Source: Gammaproteobacteria bacterium (GTDB taxonomy: Bacteria; Pseudomonadota; Gammaproteobacteria; Pseudomonadales; Cellvibrionaceae). From it: a DNA stretch of 64,000 nucleotides. The DNA lies in contig SEBU01000005.1 in the NCBI GenBank assembly GCA_004173475.1, positions 310,001 to 374,000 of the forward strand, in the 5' to 3' direction. Shown in pieces: positions 1-8,900 of this stretch. Below the pieces are notes generated by a model. The model had not been told where the DNA came from, did no database searches, and saw nothing but the letters and a program-made list of their open reading frames with translations. Each line of letters begins with the position of its first letter. Position 1 is the first letter of the stretch. The translations under genes and the position numbers were made by a program.

Positions 1-1047
1 ATTGTGTACCTGGCGGAAGATCGCGTGCTCTGTAACGAGGTTGCTTTTCGCGACCAGGGACGCTGGCGTTTGCAATACGTTGAAAACGCAGTAGCTACAA
101 CTGATACCTGCAATAGCCTGCAAGAATTGTTGCGGCAACGCCGACGTTGGTACAGCAGCTATATCGGATGTCGCGTTAAATTTTTGGAGCGTTTGAAGCT
201 CGCATTCACTCGCAATGAAATTCCTCCTCGCGAAACTTATCGCCTTTTGTCAGCCGGCGCTTATCAAACAGCACAATTATCTTTGGACTGGTTTTTTCCG
301 GCGCTATTGTTTTTAGTGTATCTGGGAATCCATAACCAAATAAATGGATTTACGAATCCGATATTGAAAAACTATTTTTCATCGCTTGAAATCATCATGA
401 CAAGCGCAATCATGTCGCAATTTGTTTGCGCTTTAGTGGGTCGCCTAAACAGATTTTCTTTAGCAATTTTCGGTTGTGCCATAGCAGCCCAATCTTTCTA
501 TCTAGTGAGTTCCGCAACGGTTTTCATGTTAAACACATTCAATGACGGAATTTCCTTATTGCAGCTACAGGTCTTACTTATTGTCTTGTCAGTGCCTATC
601 GCAGCTGCGCTAAAATCGCACCGACAGCTGATTCCCCTTATTAAATACTTTCTTCCCTACACATTACTACGGCCGGGATTCGCGCTCTTATTTTGGACAT
701 ACGCCATATTTAATTCCCATGATAATAGTTGGGGGACAAAAGGATTGCATGAGCCGAAATATATGAAAAAAAGTTCTACTAATCACAGTGCGCGAAGAAA
801 CTACGTCAATTTCAGAAATAGTTTCGTCGCTATATGGCTAATAACAAATATTACGCTTTCACTTGTTATGTGGCATGCATTTAATAGCTCTCCTATTTTT
901 CTGCTTCAACTTATTTTGGGAATCATGTGCGGCAATATTATGTTTTCTATTGGTGTTCTAGTACGTGGTCTATTGGCCTGCAAGCAGAATAATAATGTAC
1001 CTATTTTGCGTCGCTACAGTTCGCTTAAAAGTTTATTGAAAATATGA
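1..1047 (+). CDS. GT2 chitin-synthase-like glycosyltransferase, C-terminal part (5' truncated by window)
   Basis: The frame is open from the first base, so the gene starts upstream of the window. The visible part opens with an AEDR motif and has QRRRW about 40 residues later, the two signatures that close the catalytic domain of processive GT2 enzymes (chitin, hyaluronan and cellulose synthases). After that come about five or six hydrophobic membrane segments, the usual channel-forming half. The protein would polymerise a sugar from a nucleotide donor at the inner membrane. The exact polymer cannot be told from this half; the spacing of motifs is most like chitin-synthase-type proteins. It ends about 400 bp before luxI, with no sign of co-transcription. 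Confidence 0.75.
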   Translation: MVYLAEDRVLCNEVAFRDQGRWRLQYVENAVATTDTCNSLQELLRQRRRWYSSYIGCRVKFLERLKLAFTRNEIPPRETYRLLSAGAYQTAQLSLDWFFPALLFLVYLGIHNQINGFTNPILKNYFSSLEIIMTSAIMSQFVCALVGRLNRFSLAIFGCAIAAQSFYLVSSATVFMLNTFNDGISLLQLQVLLIVLSVPIAAALKSHRQLIPLIKYFLPYTLLRPGFALLFWTYAIFNSHDNSWGTKGLHEPKYMKKSSTNHSARRNYVNFRNSFVAIWLITNITLSLVMWHAFNSSPIFLLQLILGIMCGNIMFSIGVLVRGLLACKQNNNVPILRRYSSLKSLLKI

Positions 1048-1438
1048 CAACACCAAATGATTATTTATCGCGATCCAGGTTATTTATTAAATAGCTTCTC
1101 AAGTCAAAAACAATCTTCTCTAAAAATTCATGATTATTCTGTCAACAATTTTCCTTGCGCATCTTCTTAAAAACAGCCTTGGAATCATTAGGCAAGACCG
1201 AAGTTATATTTATTATCTAGCCGCAAACATCCAAAAACTCCTCTGACACACCATCTCTATACGCGTCTGATTTCATTCGGCGCGAGACTATAGCTCGACC
1301 ATATTTCGAAGATTAGCTGTAACTAGTTACAGGTTCGGCTCTTTGAAAGCTATCTCACTGAAAACTATTGGAATTTTTCCCGCTTCAAGGCAGCTGTCAA
1401 ATCTGCCAGCTATAGACTTCGTTTTGTGATCATTAATT
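1048..1438. other. Intergenic region upstream of luxI
   Basis: About 390 bp without a gene. It holds the lux-box-like palindrome at 1315-1334 (separate entry). The rest is AT-rich and I see no terminator, tRNA or repeat in it. Confidence 0.6.
1315..1334 (+). promoter_or_regulatory. lux-box-like operator upstream of luxI
   Basis: AGCTGT-AACTAGTT-ACAGGT is a 20-bp near-perfect palindrome (16 inner bases perfect) with the ACCTGT-N8-ACAGGT layout of boxes bound by LuxR-type regulators. It lies about 140 bp before the luxI start. LuxR boxes in front of luxI genes normally give positive feedback; that role is inferred here. Confidence 0.6.
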
Positions 1439-1470
1439 TTGACCTCGCCCATTAACCCAAGCGAGGTCAA
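1439..1470 (+). promoter_or_regulatory. Hairpin sequestering the luxI ribosome binding site
   Basis: TTGACCTCGC (1439-1448) and GCGAGGTCAA (1461-1470) are perfect reverse complements around a 12-nt loop. The right arm contains the Shine-Dalgarno GAGG placed 5-6 nt before the luxI ATG at 1472, so in mRNA the ribosome site would be fully paired. This could be a translational brake or thermosensor; function is inferred. Confidence 0.6.
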
Positions 1471-1471
1471 C

Positions 1472-2056
1472 ATGAACAACTTAATCATCACTCAAGAAGA
1501 CAGTAACTCTACCAATCAAATCGTCGATGGCATTCTTCAACTTCGCCATGAAACCTTTATCCAAAGACTTGATTGGGACATTCCTTCAGTGAATGGTCGC
1601 GAGCGTGATTATTTTGATGATTTACAGCCATACCACATTGCGGTATTGGATCAGAATAAATCTGTAGTAAATGGCTGTTGGCGCGCCTTGCCCACAACAG
1701 GTGATTACATGTTGAAATCTATTTTTCCTGAATTGTTGCAAGGTGAAGCAGCACCCTCCTGTGACGACGTTTGGGAAATTAGTCGTTTTGCCGTTAGAAA
1801 AGGTTCCGCCGAAAAAGAAGTTGGTTTGCTTGGAAATGTTACTGTAGACCTGGTTCGATCCTTCCATGATTTTGCTATCCAAAACGACATCAAAGCTTAC
1901 GTCACTGTTACTACAGTTGCCTGTGAACGTTTATTGCGACAACTGGGAGTTAGTTTACGCCGTATGGGCGCAGCTAGCGCAATGCAAATTGGAAAGGAAC
2001 GCTCAGTGGCTCTCTGGATTGACGTAAATCAAAAACTCGCCATTCAGCGCAACTAA
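1472..2056 (+). CDS. luxI: LuxI-family acyl-homoserine-lactone synthase
   Basis: Makes an acyl-homoserine-lactone signal from S-adenosylmethionine and an acyl carrier. The 194-residue protein has the family landmarks in order: R25, F29, W35, D46/D49, WR at 70-71, and WEISRFAV at 101-108 containing the conserved E102 and R105. Length is normal for LuxI. An upstream in-frame TTG at 1439 exists, but the ATG at 1472 has a good GCGAGG ribosome site, which lies in a hairpin. A lux-box-like palindrome lies about 140 bp upstream. No luxR gene is found next to it within the window; the receptor may be encoded elsewhere. The acyl chain cannot be predicted. Confidence 0.88.
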   Translation: MNNLIITQEDSNSTNQIVDGILQLRHETFIQRLDWDIPSVNGRERDYFDDLQPYHIAVLDQNKSVVNGCWRALPTTGDYMLKSIFPELLQGEAAPSCDDVWEISRFAVRKGSAEKEVGLLGNVTVDLVRSFHDFAIQNDIKAYVTVTTVACERLLRQLGVSLRRMGAASAMQIGKERSVALWIDVNQKLAIQRN

Positions 2057-2191
2057 ACGCCAATTGCTAGTTAGCGGCTTTAGCGTTTAAAAGAACTCAT
2101 CCAAACTGTAATAACTGACAGGTTCATTTGGCTTGAGTTTCAGAGATAATCAGTTTCGTAGTCAATTGTATGAATGAACGAGGAAACCATC

Positions 2192-2404
2192 ATGAACATG
2201 AAAAAATTTATCTTTGCTATATTGCTACCCGCCGTTGCCTTAACTGGACTTTTCACTTTCACCCAGACGTTAAAAGGTGCAACTATGGATAATGCATTCC
2301 AGTTTGGCGTTGAGTGGGCAGTTATAACGCTCGGAATTTATTACGGTGTTCGAGCGCTTTATCGTTATCGCGGTAAAGCTTGTAAAGTTGAAAGCAAAAT
2401 TTAA
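2192..2404 (+). CDS. Small two-helix membrane protein
   Basis: A 70-residue protein, not recognised. It begins MNMKKF and has two hydrophobic stretches (about residues 5-25 and 35-55) separated by a short polar loop, ending in a basic tail. Start chosen at 2192 because GAGG sits 8 nt before it; an in-frame ATG at 2174 lies before that ribosome site. It lies about 130 bp after luxI on the same strand, so co-expression is possible but not shown. Short lengths like this can be chance, yet the ribosome site and the clean signal-like N-terminus favour a real gene. Confidence 0.5.
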   Translation: MNMKKFIFAILLPAVALTGLFTFTQTLKGATMDNAFQFGVEWAVITLGIYYGVRALYRYRGKACKVESKI

Positions 2405-3120
2405 ATAAATTATTTGCGATGCGTTCGATATGATGAAGGCACAGTTGACGTTAAAAACCAGCGATGTCTTCGAGGGTAATGTACACAGACTCTGTTGTGT
2501 AAGACTCGGCGACCAAGCGTCTTGAACGCAACCAATAATTAAAATTGCAGAGCGATTTGTATTGCATACCGTAAATATATTGCAGACCGGGATATTTTTT
2601 ACTTTTTGTTTTAGTTGTGCTGTTAACCCGGTGTTGCGCAACGCTGGAATTACACCGAGTGCGATACCTTCGACTCCGTGCATGGCTTCATACTTTGATA
2701 AATCTTCATGCGCCACAGCGTTTTCAGCGGCGATGGTTGCAGAAATTTTACGATCACCTAACAAATAAAACCCCACAATTTTTTTATTTTGTTTAGCTTT
2801 ATAGCTTATCTAGCACTTGACAGATTCCTCTAAAAACTGTCGCATGGAATCTGTTATAGGCGCGTAATCAGGGAAACATAACTAAAAGGTAGGATAGATA
2901 GCGGCTTTATCTTCTTGAGTGGTTGTATTGCTCGTTGGCATAAAAATTTAAAGCTATTCAGGTAATGTTTTCACACTCTATTGATCTGCAAACATCGCGA
3001 CTATAGTTAAATTCTTGGCGAGGGTCGTACGAGGAACCACAAGAGCGGAATCTTGCTTAGCATTTCATATCGGTGGACATCAGCAAAGATTAGAATCTTC
3101 ACTGATGGCCGATAAAAAAT
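2405..3120. other. Long intergenic region with conflicting short reading frames
   Basis: About 700 bp with no gene I can defend. Between about 2430 and 2770 both strands are open over a common stretch (a 68-residue frame on +, a longer one on - that would overlap the small membrane protein gene). Neither has a ribosome site or a recognisable domain. It may be a decayed gene or mobile-element remnant. 2780-3120 shows nothing specific. Confidence 0.3.
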
Positions 3121-4257
3121 TTATTTTTTCAAATCAAGCAATCTAAAATAAACAGATTTCGGTTGAAAGCCTCGATCAAATAATAAGGGATAGTTTGTGC
3201 GTCCTTTGATAGGGAAGTCATTTAACCAAGTTTCACCATCGGTAGTACCCCACAGCGTAACACGGTCGATTTTGTCTCGGTGTTTCAAATAAATCTTAAA
3301 GATGTCTTCATAGCGTTTAGCAAGTTTTTCTTCTACTTGTTTTGGCAACCCCTGAATATAAGGATCACGCTCAGGCGTATAGTCAAAGCGAGTTGAAACT
3401 TCCGCTGTTGGTAAATTCCATACCGAAGGCAAAACATCTACATCAAGTTCAGTAACGTGAACACGCACACCAATATTCGCCAAAGCCAATATAGTCTTCT
3501 CGATCTCTCCAACACTTGGGCCGTCTATAGAAAGATGCTCTTGCAGCCCCACACCCTGAATAGGCACGCCTTGTTTTTTAAATTTCTTAACCATTCCAAC
3601 TATAAAGTCACGCTTAACAGGAGTTTCGGTATTGTAATCGTTGTAAATCAAATGGGCCGTTGGATCTACCTCATGAGCCATACGAAAAGCTTTAGCAATA
3701 AAGTCTTCGCCCATAATTTTATACCACTGGCTTTTCCTCCATGAACCATTATCCTCCACAGCTTCATTGACCACATCCCAAGCGTGAATCTTTCCCTTGT
3801 AGCGCCCAGCAAGCTTAGCAATGTGATCTTGCATTTTTATAGTGAGCGCGTCTTTTGTGATTGTTCCGCCAGATTCATTTTGAAAAACTTCTTTGGGTAC
3901 CTGGCTATGCCAAACTAAATTATGGCCCACAATATACATATTATTTTTTTGGCCGAATTCCACAAACTTATCAGCCGCCGCCCAATCCCACTCTTTGTCG
4001 TGTGGCCTGATCGGCTCCCATTTCATACAGTTCTCAGGAGTAATTGCATCAAACTCGCGAGCTATCAAGCCCAGCATATGCTCGTCATTTTTTAACAATG
4101 TCGATGTGCTGATAGCCGTACCAATACGGAAGTCATCTTTGTAAAAATCTTTGATGCCGGTACGCTCTGCCGCCTTGGCTATGGCATTGTTTTTTATCGT
4201 TAATAGCGTGCTTGCGATTGCAGCGTTGCGAAGAAATACCCGACGGGAAATAGACAT
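3121..4257 (-). CDS. GH10 endo-beta-1,4-xylanase with Tat-type signal
   Basis: Hydrolyses the xylan backbone. The 378-residue protein starts SISRRVFLR, a clean twin-arginine export motif, followed by a hydrophobic segment to about residue 28. The rest is one GH10 barrel with WHSQVP at 116-121, DVVNEA with the acid/base E165, and VTELDVD with the nucleophile E270. The late WG..D..TW motif is also present. There is no carbohydrate-binding module, so it resembles the compact GH10 enzymes that cut short xylo-oligosaccharides. GGAGG lies 4-5 nt before the ATG. A 313-bp gap separates it from the next leftward gene, so it probably has its own promoter. Confidence 0.93.
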   Translation of the reverse strand: MSISRRVFLRNAAIASTLLTIKNNAIAKAAERTGIKDFYKDDFRIGTAISTSTLLKNDEHMLGLIAREFDAITPENCMKWEPIRPHDKEWDWAAADKFVEFGQKNNMYIVGHNLVWHSQVPKEVFQNESGGTITKDALTIKMQDHIAKLAGRYKGKIHAWDVVNEAVEDNGSWRKSQWYKIMGEDFIAKAFRMAHEVDPTAHLIYNDYNTETPVKRDFIVGMVKKFKKQGVPIQGVGLQEHLSIDGPSVGEIEKTILALANIGVRVHVTELDVDVLPSVWNLPTAEVSTRFDYTPERDPYIQGLPKQVEEKLAKRYEDIFKIYLKHRDKIDRVTLWGTTDGETWLNDFPIKGRTNYPLLFDRGFQPKSVYFRLLDLKK

Positions 4258-4570
4258 AAAGCCTCCAAATAGGTTAGATTTTAAAGCTTAGCAATGGATA
4301 GGTCAGAGTCAATTGAAGAAACACTAATTTACAGGCCGAAACGATTAATTACACCCGTTGAAGACACGAGCCCTAACTTGAGATTTTTAATTACTCCGAT
4401 ACGCCCAACGCAAACTCAATAAAAGATCGATGTATCCGTGCACAAAGTAAACACAGCCCTACGCGCGTTTCCCGTTCGCAAATGAATTTTCGAAGACAAG
4501 TATAAAGTTAGAACGCGTTAATTCGAGAGCTCAGCATCAACCAGATTAAGCTGCTTAAATGAAAGAAAAT
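4258..4570. other. Intergenic region between xylanase and deacetylase-like genes
   Basis: 313 bp. It must contain the leftward promoter of the xylanase, but I could not single out convincing -35/-10 boxes, an operator or a terminator. Confidence 0.4.
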
Positions 4571-5530
4571 TTATTGCGGAATCAAACTTTCCAAACCCTG
4601 CTCACTTAGGTATGAATGGATTTGCGCTTCGTCTTTTTTAGTAGCAACCGGATTCCACTCGTCGGCTGCGAAAGGCAATCCAGTAAGATAAGGCATGTAA
4701 CTCACCGCCGAAAAACCGGAAACAAAATATGGATTTCCTATCGGATCTGTAAATACTTTTTCGGGAGATATGATTTTAAAGCCCTTAGCATTTAACGCGT
4801 CTATAGCTCCGACAATGCAATAAGCAGCTATATCGTTTTCATGGAGCAATAACACCTGACGTGGGCTAAAACCCAGAATGGTACGTGCTTTGACGTCGTA
4901 TGCCATCACCGCATCCACTATCATTTTAATATAGGCTTTTTCCAATTGACGTATATCAACAGTGCGGCCAGCGGAAGTTCGCTCATGATACAGGCGATTC
5001 ATATAAACATCGTGTACGCGGGTAGTGACATAAGTAGGAGAATAATTATGCTCCACCAAATAATTTTGCAACTGTTCAAGCAATTGTCTATCGCGCCCAT
5101 CGTATAAATAAGGAAAGAAAACATGTTTATGATAATTTTGGTATTCTTTCAGTGCCGCATTGGCTTTCATAATATCAATGGGGTAACCAAAGCTTTTGCT
5201 CGCATGCAACATTGAATAATTGTGACCTGCATTAACCAGAAATTGCCCGGTCTCATCGTAGTACATCATGCGGTCTATGGTGTGCGGGGTTATAGTTTTT
5301 GTGCGAATTAAAAACATCGCCTGCTTTACATCTGCCCGAGCCATATTGCGAATGAGCATTTTAGTTCGTGCGGTGCCATCTAACGTGGTAGTCGGGGCCA
5401 AGGTGTCCTCGAACGCAATAATAATTTCTTGAGCGTGTGATTGAATAGTTAAAATGCCGGTAAGCATCACGATACTGAAAATAAAAATGTGTTTCAGTGT
5501 CAGCAATTCAATCCGCTCTACAATACTCAT
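4571..5530 (-). CDS. Exported polysaccharide-deacetylase-like (NodB fold) protein
   Basis: 319 residues with an N-terminal hydrophobic export segment (about 13-33, ending SHA-QE). The order of elements follows NodB-type deacetylases, but motifs are altered: the usual DD pair is FEDTLAP, the metal-histidine motif reads NAGHNYSMLH, FFPYLYDG replaces the R-P-Y loop, and the late LLLHEND keeps the His. So metal binding may be retained in modified form. Its substrate is unknown; the gene follows the GH2 gene by 18 bp in the same direction, which suggests one operon acting on a decorated hemicellulose or glycan. Possibly a divergent deacetylase or a catalytically changed relative. Confidence 0.65.
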   Translation of the reverse strand: MSIVERIELLTLKHIFIFSIVMLTGILTIQSHAQEIIIAFEDTLAPTTTLDGTARTKMLIRNMARADVKQAMFLIRTKTITPHTIDRMMYYDETGQFLVNAGHNYSMLHASKSFGYPIDIMKANAALKEYQNYHKHVFFPYLYDGRDRQLLEQLQNYLVEHNYSPTYVTTRVHDVYMNRLYHERTSAGRTVDIRQLEKAYIKMIVDAVMAYDVKARTILGFSPRQVLLLHENDIAAYCIVGAIDALNAKGFKIISPEKVFTDPIGNPYFVSGFSAVSYMPYLTGLPFAADEWNPVATKKDEAQIHSYLSEQGLESLIPQ

Positions 5531-5548
5531 AACATTCTCAAATGTAAT

Positions 5549-7363
5549 TTACTCTATCGCTTTCTTGGCGTAGTAGTCGTGCAATATGAACCATGATTTT
5601 TTCTTAATTCCTTTATCTGATATAAGTCCTTTGCGATTCCAAAAATCTTGAACAGATGGAAGTGGGCGACGCGGCGAACGAAAATCTTTTAAAATCCACG
5701 GCGACATTCCACGCAAAAATGGCATTTTGTCGATCATTAATAAATTATTAATGTACACGTCCGCCTGGTACTCTTCCGTCCAACGTTGGGCTTTGTCACC
5801 ATGCAAGCCTTGTAGAGCGTCCGCGCCAAATTCGCTCATAATCACCGGCTTGCGATAGCGCGACAACCATTTCAAACTAGCACAACTTCCAGGCGTTGCA
5901 ACATACCAACCGCAGTAATTGTTAATGCCAATAACATCTACAATGGCGGACAAGGGATCCTCAATAACTTTTGTACCATTCTCATCAATTTGGGTATCTA
6001 AAGCTGCGGTAACTAAACGCGTTGTATCCAGCTCCTTTGCTTTTTGCACTAATTGGCTGATAAATTTTAAGCGCGCCGTAGAATCCGGTGTTTCATTAGC
6101 CACTGACCACATGACAACTGACGCACGATTTTTATCGCGCGAAATCATTTCCTCTAACTGACTTTCAGCTTTAGTGTAGACCATAGGGTTATTGAACAGC
6201 ACGGTCCAATAAACCGGAATTTCAGACCACACCATCAAGCCCATTTGATCGGCAATGCGCACCATGGCTTCATTGTGCGGGTAGTGTGCCAAACGCACAA
6301 AATTACAACCCAGCTCTTTCGCCCAAGTTAAAAGAATTCGTGCATCCTCCTCACTCCAGGCTCGACCAGGATGCAGCGGAGATTCTTCGTGAATACTAAT
6401 ACCGCGGAGGAACACGGATTTATTATTCAAGAAAATATTTTCACCTTGCACTTGAAGTGTTCTAAAACCAATTCGATCTTTCACTATATCCTGCTGGAAT
6501 TGAATCTCAACAGCATACAATTTCGGAGCTTCTGTATCCCATAAAATTGGCTTCGCGGAAATTTCAAATTTTGCCTCACCGTTTTTATTGACACTTAGCT
6601 TTTGATTAATATTCAACTCTGGAATGCGCAGGTCGATTTTTTGGAATTCCAAATTATCCTTATTAAAATTTTCTACCTTTACCCATCCCTCAATAACACC
6701 CTCTTCCGTTTTACTAAGTTGGATAAAGTAATCCTGAATATGAGCTTTAGGATATTGCAAAATTTTAACGGACCTAGTTATTCCACCGTAATTCCACCAA
6801 TCCGTGTTGACTGTAGGAATTTGATCGCGCTCGCGATGATTGTCGACTTTAACGACAAGAGAATTCATCCCGGATTTAACATATTCGGAAATATCAAATT
6901 GAAAAGGAGTAAATCCGCCCTCATGCGTATCTATTTTTTTCCCGTTGAGATAAACGGTGGCGTGATAATTAACAGCGCCAAAATGCACCGCGTATATCTG
7001 ATCTGTTTTCTTACCTATGTCGAAATCCCGGTGATACCAGGTAGTACCTTCGTAGAAAAATAATTTTTCATCTTGAGTGTTCCAATCTCCGGGAACATTT
7101 AACTTGGGCGAACGCGCGAAGTCGTACTCGACTAAATCGCTAGCATTAGCCGGCTTCGCATTCTTAAAATAACCTTTTTCAGACTCTTCATAGCGATGAT
7201 TGTAAAATCCATTTTCATAAGGATCGATAATTGTATCCCAACGACCGTCTAACAATATGCCGTTGCGCGAATCCGGATTTTGAATAGCAATGTCTGCAAA
7301 TGCATTTAGAAAATAACAACTCGATAGGCTTAAGAATAATGTAATTAATTTACAGTAGGGCAT
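5549..7363 (-). CDS. Exported GH2 glycosidase, beta-glucuronidase/beta-galactosidase type
   Basis: 604 residues with a signal peptide (about 1-23). The order is N-terminal jelly-roll sugar-binding domain (about 30-200), Ig-like domain (200-305), then the GH2 barrel. Acid/base is E424 in SVANET and the nucleophile E511 in MSEFGADA, the latter wording typical of bacterial beta-glucuronidases. The exact sugar specificity (glucuronic acid, galactose, mannose) cannot be settled from motifs. It is first gene of a leftward pair with the deacetylase-like gene and lies next to a xylanase. Because glucuronic acid decorates xylan, a role in trimming xylan oligosaccharides is an attractive inference. Confidence 0.85.
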   Translation of the reverse strand: MPYCKLITLFLSLSSCYFLNAFADIAIQNPDSRNGILLDGRWDTIIDPYENGFYNHRYEESEKGYFKNAKPANASDLVEYDFARSPKLNVPGDWNTQDEKLFFYEGTTWYHRDFDIGKKTDQIYAVHFGAVNYHATVYLNGKKIDTHEGGFTPFQFDISEYVKSGMNSLVVKVDNHRERDQIPTVNTDWWNYGGITRSVKILQYPKAHIQDYFIQLSKTEEGVIEGWVKVENFNKDNLEFQKIDLRIPELNINQKLSVNKNGEAKFEISAKPILWDTEAPKLYAVEIQFQQDIVKDRIGFRTLQVQGENIFLNNKSVFLRGISIHEESPLHPGRAWSEEDARILLTWAKELGCNFVRLAHYPHNEAMVRIADQMGLMVWSEIPVYWTVLFNNPMVYTKAESQLEEMISRDKNRASVVMWSVANETPDSTARLKFISQLVQKAKELDTTRLVTAALDTQIDENGTKVIEDPLSAIVDVIGINNYCGWYVATPGSCASLKWLSRYRKPVIMSEFGADALQGLHGDKAQRWTEEYQADVYINNLLMIDKMPFLRGMSPWILKDFRSPRRPLPSVQDFWNRKGLISDKGIKKKSWFILHDYYAKKAIE

Positions 7364-7734
7364 GGCGAATCTCTGAATAATATTCTTTTAGATGCTCAAA
7401 TAAGCTGATGGCGCTACTAAAACATGACTACTGCGGCAAGCTCAAGAATTAACGAACTCACGACATGATCCGGCAGGCAGTGAACAAAAGCATCGATATT
7501 ACCACTCCCACTGAAAAGTTACGCAGCTTCATGCCAAGACACTCAAACTTAAGCGCCAAATAAGCGCAACTAATACGCATTTAAGATACCATTAGCGCCG
7601 ATGAGTGGAAGACAACTAATCCTTAGATCCCTAGTGCATATTTGCGCTTCAAGGAACCACTAGTTATTGTATTACTGGACCAGCACTCTCGAATGAAAGA
7701 TCCACTACAATTTTTTGAATACACACCCCTAAAT
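7364..7734. other. Intergenic region at the distal end of the integron
   Basis: About 370 bp between the GH2 start and the last, degenerate attC. It presumably carries the GH2 promoter. A 73-residue frame on + runs across the attC and has no ribosome site, so it is not called. Confidence 0.4.
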
Positions 7735-7866
7735 TTAGAGGTGGTTTTTAAGTTGTCGCTTCATGGAATACTTTGGCGCAGCAAAACCATAAAGCCGCGG
7801 CTTAAAAACTGCCTAGCGCAGGCACGAAGTGCCGGAGCGGTGCTGCAACAACTTGTTACGTGATAG
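7735..7866 (-). repeat. Degenerate terminal attC site (attC 11)
   Basis: Central palindrome (arms from GTTTTTAAGT to ACTTAAAAACTG) and the right end GCTGCAACAACTTGTTACG are like the other sites, but the left end that should read TAACGCCGAG is replaced by unrelated sequence. The R' core is therefore lost, which would freeze this last cassette. Confidence 0.75.
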
Positions 7867-8200
7867 TTTACTTGTGAAGGATTGAACAGAAAGGAAAAAA
7901 CGAACTACAAAAATAAAACCACAATTTAAAGCTTTAACCACACTAAAGCCAGTGGCAACAAAACTTATAACAAAAAATATTGTAGCCTTATGCAAATGAC
8001 TAAAAGTGCTCGCGATAAAACAACTATCGAAGGCATAAGAAATATTTCCGAGCGTTAAACCGCAATATTTCAGCGCAGTAATACTATTTGTACGTCTAGA
8101 GCTAGCACCTCATGAAAAACCAAACTTCGATCTTTCAGATAGTTAGCGTTTGCTTTTTCAATTTAGCCGAAGCAGCCTTATTTGAATTTATTGACACACG
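7867..8200 (-). other. ORF-less integron cassette 11 (family copy 1)
   Basis: Body of the most distal cassette. No gene is convincing on either strand; a TTG-started 60-residue frame on - runs into the attC and lacks a ribosome site. Most of the body (from about 7928) matches the bodies of cassettes 6 and 4, with shared blocks such as TGTAGCCTTATGC and GTTAAACCGCAATATTTCAG. It may encode an RNA, carry a promoter, or be a decayed gene. Confidence 0.6.
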
Positions 8201-8328
8201 TAACGCCGAGCTAAGCGGCAGTTTTTAAGTTGCGGTTTTGTGGAATACTTTTGCGCAGCAAAACCATAAAACCGCGACTTAAAAACTGTCCAGCACCGAA
8301 GGTGCGATGCTGGAACGACTTGTTATGC
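8199..8328 (-). repeat. attC site 10
   Basis: Runs from TAACGCCGAGCTAAGCGGC to GCTGGAACGACTTGTTATGC around the long near-perfect palindrome. Left arm is of the CTAAGC type but the right arm is GGAAC, a mixed pairing not seen in the other sites. Confidence 0.93.
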
Positions 8329-8334
8329 ATTTGC

Positions 8335-8739
8335 TTAGAAATAATTAAGCGAAACATTAGTTTTCAGCTTATGCAGCGTTTCGATAGTTGCCTTTGAAAG
8401 ATGATTGCCATTCCCGCACCATGCGTCAGTAGTAGGTATGTTTATGACTACAAAATAATTTTTCGGCTGAATGGACTTAACCATTTCTAATATTCCGTCG
8501 ACACCGCCAAGTGCAGCAACTAAATTATTTAGCGATTCGTCCCAAGACTCATCCTCGGAGATCAATTTTAGCACGTAAAGCTGGTTCTCTTTAAAACTGC
8601 TTTTTGAGCCGTGGGGCTCCCCTTTTGCAACAGGATCACACAATACTTTTAGCGTCTTTGAAATTTCATATGGGTCTTTTTCAAAACCCCACAGTTTTAT
8701 GCCAATACTTCGTTTAGCCCTCAGGCTTTTTTCGCTCAT
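8335..8739 (-). CDS. Cassette 10 protein, DUF4279-like
   Basis: 134 residues, soluble, no signal peptide. The pattern (early G.....DP.EIS..L, then KGE, then an aromatic/Leu strand, then a helix with a run of hydrophobics) resembles the DUF4279 family, often seen beside toxins as possible immunity proteins; I hold this loosely. The gene sits alone in its cassette, runs away from intI as expected, and ends a few bases before its attC. No clear Shine-Dalgarno before the ATG, so expression may depend on a nearby promoter or leaderless start. Function unknown. Confidence 0.65.
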   Translation of the reverse strand: MSEKSLRAKRSIGIKLWGFEKDPYEISKTLKVLCDPVAKGEPHGSKSSFKENQLYVLKLISEDESWDESLNNLVAALGGVDGILEMVKSIQPKNYFVVINIPTTDAWCGNGNHLSKATIETLHKLKTNVSLNYF

Positions 8740-8767
8740 AAAATAGGTCTATGTTTGGCAATTTAGT

Positions 8768-8900
8768 GCATAACGCCGAGTTCAGCGGCAGTTTTTAAGT
8801 TGTGGTTTTATGGAATACTTTTGCGCAGCAAAACCATAAAACCGCGACTTAAAAACTGTCCAAGGAGCGCAGCGACTGGTGCTGCAACGACTTGTTAGGC
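8768..8900 (-). repeat. attC site 9
   Basis: From TAACGCCGAGTTCAGCGGC to GCTGCAACGACTTGTTAGGC, TTCAGC/GCTGCAAC subtype. The small inner hairpin differs from neighbours (AAGGAGCGCAGCGACTGG). Confidence 0.95.

Noticed and set aside
2270..2776. 168-residue - strand frame
   Set aside because: Overlaps the small membrane protein gene, has no ribosome site or domain, and the opposite strand is equally open.
7813..7995. 60-residue - strand frame in cassette 11
   Set aside because: TTG start without ribosome site, runs into the attC, and its sister copies have stops or different frames.
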